A stretch of DNA of 16,337 nucleotides, from positions 1-16,337 of the forward strand of contig JAEXHA010000022.1 of NCBI GenBank assembly GCA_023450335.1, in the 5' to 3' direction. This DNA is from Actinomycetes bacterium (GTDB lineage Bacteria; Actinomycetota; Actinomycetes; Actinomycetales; Microbacteriaceae). This document shows positions 14,566-16,337 of the stretch, in pieces; position 1 is the stretch's first letter, and each line of letters begins with the position of its first letter. Made by a program: the position numbers and the translations under genes. The notes beneath the pieces were generated by a model that saw only the letters and a program-made list of their open reading frames with translations, searched no databases and was not told the DNA's origin.

Positions 14566-15788
14566 GCGCCGACCTCGGCGAGGAATTCGCGCGCCGCCAC
14601 GACCATGGCCTCGACGCCGCGCTCGATCGTGGGGTGGATCACGGGGGCGAAGAACGGCGAGTGGTTCGTCGGGATGTCTTCGTTGATCGTGCCGGCGGCG
14701 AGGGCGTCGGCATACTGCTGCGGGTCGACGCCTCCCCAGAACCAGTACACGAGCGGCACGCCGGCCTCGCGTGCGAACCACGACACGTCCTCACTGCCGG
14801 TGAACATGCCCGGATCGACCACGGTGCCCTCGCCGAACGCGCGGTTCCACGCGGCGGTCAGGCGCGCGGTCGCGTCGTGGTCGTTGATCGTGGGTGGCAG
14901 GGAATGGTCCATCGTGAAGACCGGCTCCTGCTCGGCCCCCGATGCCGCCGCCTCGGCGCGGATGATCCGCTCGACGCGCGCCATGATGTCGGCGCGGGCC
15001 GCATCGTTGGGGTAGCGCAGGCTCAGCTCGAGCTTGGCCTCAGCGGGGATGATGTTGTTCTTCAGCCCGGCGTGGATCGAGCCGACCGTCACAACGCCCA
15101 TCTCGCGCGGGTCGATCTCGCGCGAGACCACAGTCTGCAGGCGCATGACGGTGGCGGCGGCCATCACCACCGGGTCGATCGTCGAGTGCGGGCGCGAGCC
15201 GTGCCCGCCGCGGCCGTACAGCGTCACGCTGATGCCGTCGGCGGCGGCCATCTGGGTGCCCGGACGCACACCCACGGTGCCGGCAGGCAGCGGGGTGAGG
15301 TGCTGACCCAGCACGATGTCGGGGCGGGGGAAGCGGTCGAGCACTCCGGCATCCACCATCGCCTTGGCCCCGGCGCCGTACTCTTCGGCGGGCTGGAAGA
15401 CGGCGACGACTGTGCCGGCCCATTCGTCGCGCGAGGTCGACAGCACCTCGAGCGCGCCGAGCATCGCGGTCACGTGCATGTCGTGGCCACAGGCGTGCAT
15501 CACCGGGACATCGGTGCCGGCCGGGTCGATGCCGCGGGCGGTCGAGGCGTAGGCGAGGCCGGTGCGCTCTTCGACCGGCAGGGCGTCCATGTCGGCGCGC
15601 AGCCATACGACCGGGCCCGCGCCGTTGCGGATGACCGTGGCCACACCGGTGGTGCCGATGCCCTCTTCGAACTCGAGACCGAGGTCGGTCAGGTGCTGCG
15701 TGATGACGCCGGCCGTGCGGGTCTCCTGGAACGAGAGCTCCGGATGCCGGTGCAAGTCGATGTAGAGGGCCTCGAGGTCGATCGTCAT
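14562..15788 (-). CDS. M20 family metallo-amidohydrolase (M20D, hippurate/IAA-conjugate hydrolase type)
   Basis: The 408-residue enzyme removes an acyl group from N-acyl amino acids or a related amide using a two-metal site in the cytoplasm. Visible landmarks are the N-terminal DLHRHPELSFQET (11-23), LRADMDALPVEE (63-74), metal ligands Cys100 and His102 in HACGHDMH, the catalytic Glu135 and Glu136 in QPAEEYGAG, His163 in GQHL, the dimerisation-domain motif GRGGHGSRPH, and His376 in TNHSPFF. All expected residues are present. The precise substrate (hippurate, indole-acetyl or other conjugates) cannot be told. ATG 15788 has TAGGCT seven bases upstream and no Shine-Dalgarno, so it is probably leaderless. 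A membrane-anchored protein gene is coupled downstream. Confidence 0.93.
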   Translation of the reverse strand: MTIDLEALYIDLHRHPELSFQETRTAGVITQHLTDLGLEFEEGIGTTGVATVIRNGAGPVVWLRADMDALPVEERTGLAYASTARGIDPAGTDVPVMHACGHDMHVTAMLGALEVLSTSRDEWAGTVVAVFQPAEEYGAGAKAMVDAGVLDRFPRPDIVLGQHLTPLPAGTVGVRPGTQMAAADGISVTLYGRGGHGSRPHSTIDPVVMAAATVMRLQTVVSREIDPREMGVVTVGSIHAGLKNNIIPAEAKLELSLRYPNDAARADIMARVERIIRAEAAASGAEQEPVFTMDHSLPPTINDHDATARLTAAWNRAFGEGTVVDPGMFTGSEDVSWFAREAGVPLVYWFWGGVDPQQYADALAAGTINEDIPTNHSPFFAPVIHPTIERGVEAMVVAAREFLAEVGA

Positions 15789-15795
15789 GGGTACG

Positions 15796-15801
15796 AGCCT
15801 A
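15796..15801 (-). promoter_or_regulatory. -10 box TAGGCT of the M20 amidohydrolase gene (leaderless)
   Basis: On the minus strand TAGGCT is followed by CGTACCC and the ATG at 15788. No convincing -35 box. Confidence 0.5.
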
Positions 15802-15849
15802 CGTGGCGCCGGCGCCCGGCCCGTGGCACGGACGCGCCGGCACGAACTG

Positions 15850-15912
15850 CGGAGAATCGCGCGAACTTCGGACGATATCGCCGGAAGGCTCCGAACTTCG
15901 TCACATTCTCCG
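15850..15912. repeat. Long interrupted dyad at the end of the LacI-family gene
   Basis: CGGAGAAT (15850-15857) pairs with ATTCTCCG (15905-15912). Inside these, CGAACTTCGGA (15862-15872) pairs with TCCGAACTTCG (15890-15900) with one mismatch, all about one centre at 15881. CGAACTTCG itself occurs three times (15862, 15892, 15911), and CGAACTGCG once (15843), at steps of 19, 30 and 19 bases. It may be a transcription terminator for the LacI-family gene or a set of operator sites before the amidohydrolase promoter. No T-run follows on either strand. Confidence 0.6.
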
Positions 15913-16337
15913 AACTTCGGTGCGCGGCGGCGCGGTCGAGGTGCGGACCACCAGCTCGAAGGGAAGGGATGTCGGCGGTGCGGCGACGTCTTCGCCGAGG
16001 GCGGCCAGTGCGGCCTCGGCGGCGCGCTCGCCCTGCGCGTGGGGGAACTGCTCGATCGTGGTGAGGCCGAAGAATCCGCTCATCTCATGCCCGTCGACCC
16101 CGACGATCGACACGTCGCCGGGCACATCGAGCCCGAGCTCGCGCGCGGCGAACAGTGCCCCGAACGCCATCTCGTCGGAGGCGGCGAAGATCGCGGTCGG
16201 CCGAGCCGGACCGGTCAGCAGCTCGTGGGCGGCCCGGTGTCCCCCGTCGATCGTGAAGTCGGCCGGGACGAATCCGGCCGGCCGGACGCCGGCATCCTGC
16301 AGCGCCCGCTCGAAACCCGTGCGGCGGAGCGTCGGGA
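15901..16337 (-). CDS. LacI-family transcriptional regulator, C-terminal part (cut by window edge)
   Basis: The frame is open from the right edge (first complete codon at 16335) to a TGA at 15901-15903, giving 144 residues of the effector-binding domain. TLRRTGFERALQDAGV, DFTIDGGHRAAHELL, RPTAIFAASDEMAFGAL, GLDVPGDVSIVGVDGHEM and LTTIEQFPHAQGERAAEA are the typical order of motifs in the periplasmic-binding-protein-like domain of LacI/GalR regulators. The helix-turn-helix N-terminus lies beyond the window. The ligand, normally a sugar, cannot be told. The C-terminal residues are encoded within the dyad described at 15850-15912. The amidohydrolase gene follows on the same strand after 112 bases. 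Confidence 0.9.
   Translation of the reverse strand, partial: PTLRRTGFERALQDAGVRPAGFVPADFTIDGGHRAAHELLTGPARPTAIFAASDEMAFGALFAARELGLDVPGDVSIVGVDGHEMSGFFGLTTIEQFPHAQGERAAEAALAALGEDVAAPPTSLPFELVVRTSTAPPRTEVRRM

Noticed and set aside
14634..16064. Long plus-strand frame of 476 codons antisense to the M20 gene
   Set aside because: It crosses the promoter and the dyad, and is rich in His, Arg and Gly with no motif; the opposite strand encodes a complete M20 enzyme.

Overview
The window is a piece of high-GC actinobacterial chromosome, most likely Microbacteriaceae and probably Microbacterium or a close relative. I infer this from the GC-rich third codon positions, frequent GTG/TTG starts, several start codons lying 6-8 bases after a TANNNT -10 box (leaderless transcription), the SufS/SufU pair, a septum-formation-domain lipoprotein, and the word GGATGCC/GGCATCC repeated 21 times. 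No rRNA, tRNA or CRISPR array was seen.

Layout. 1-216 (-) is the start of a coiled-coil protein cut by the window edge. 309-2773 (-) is purL with a 44-residue membrane protein overlapping its stop codon. 2887-4734 is an IS5-type insertion sequence with matching ends, CTAG at both borders, a two-frame transposase (-) and a passenger short-chain dehydrogenase gene (+). It sits between a probable promoter at about 2810-2836 and the ribosome binding site of the lipoprotein gene at 4742-5236. 5252-5440 (-) is a small acidic protein. 5535-6882 (+) is an ArsR-type repressor plus a double-domain SRPBCC/AHSA1 protein, with a palindromic operator over the repressor start codon. Two strong hairpins follow. 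7065-7723 (+) is a FitAB/VapBC-type toxin-antitoxin pair behind a perfect 20-bp palindrome.

7730-9474 (-) is sufS-sufU for iron-sulfur cluster assembly. 9555-10601 (+) is a VanZ-like protein with an RDD-like C-terminal membrane domain. 10628-10786 (-) is a 52-residue membrane protein, and 10866-11351 (-) a DUF3237 protein. 11541-13874 (+) is a metabolite:H+ symporter-type MFS transporter followed by a LysR regulator. The LysR gene overlaps tail-to-tail by 38 bases with a membrane-anchored protein gene (13837-14565, -), which is translationally coupled to an M20 amidohydrolase (14562-15788, -). A long dyad at 15850-15912 separates this pair from the 3' end of a LacI-family regulator (15901-16337, -), cut by the right edge.

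Most of the window is ordinary chromosomal housekeeping and accessory content. The most unusual object is the insertion sequence that appears to carry a dehydrogenase gene inside its terminal repeats and to have cut a cell-envelope lipoprotein gene away from its promoter.
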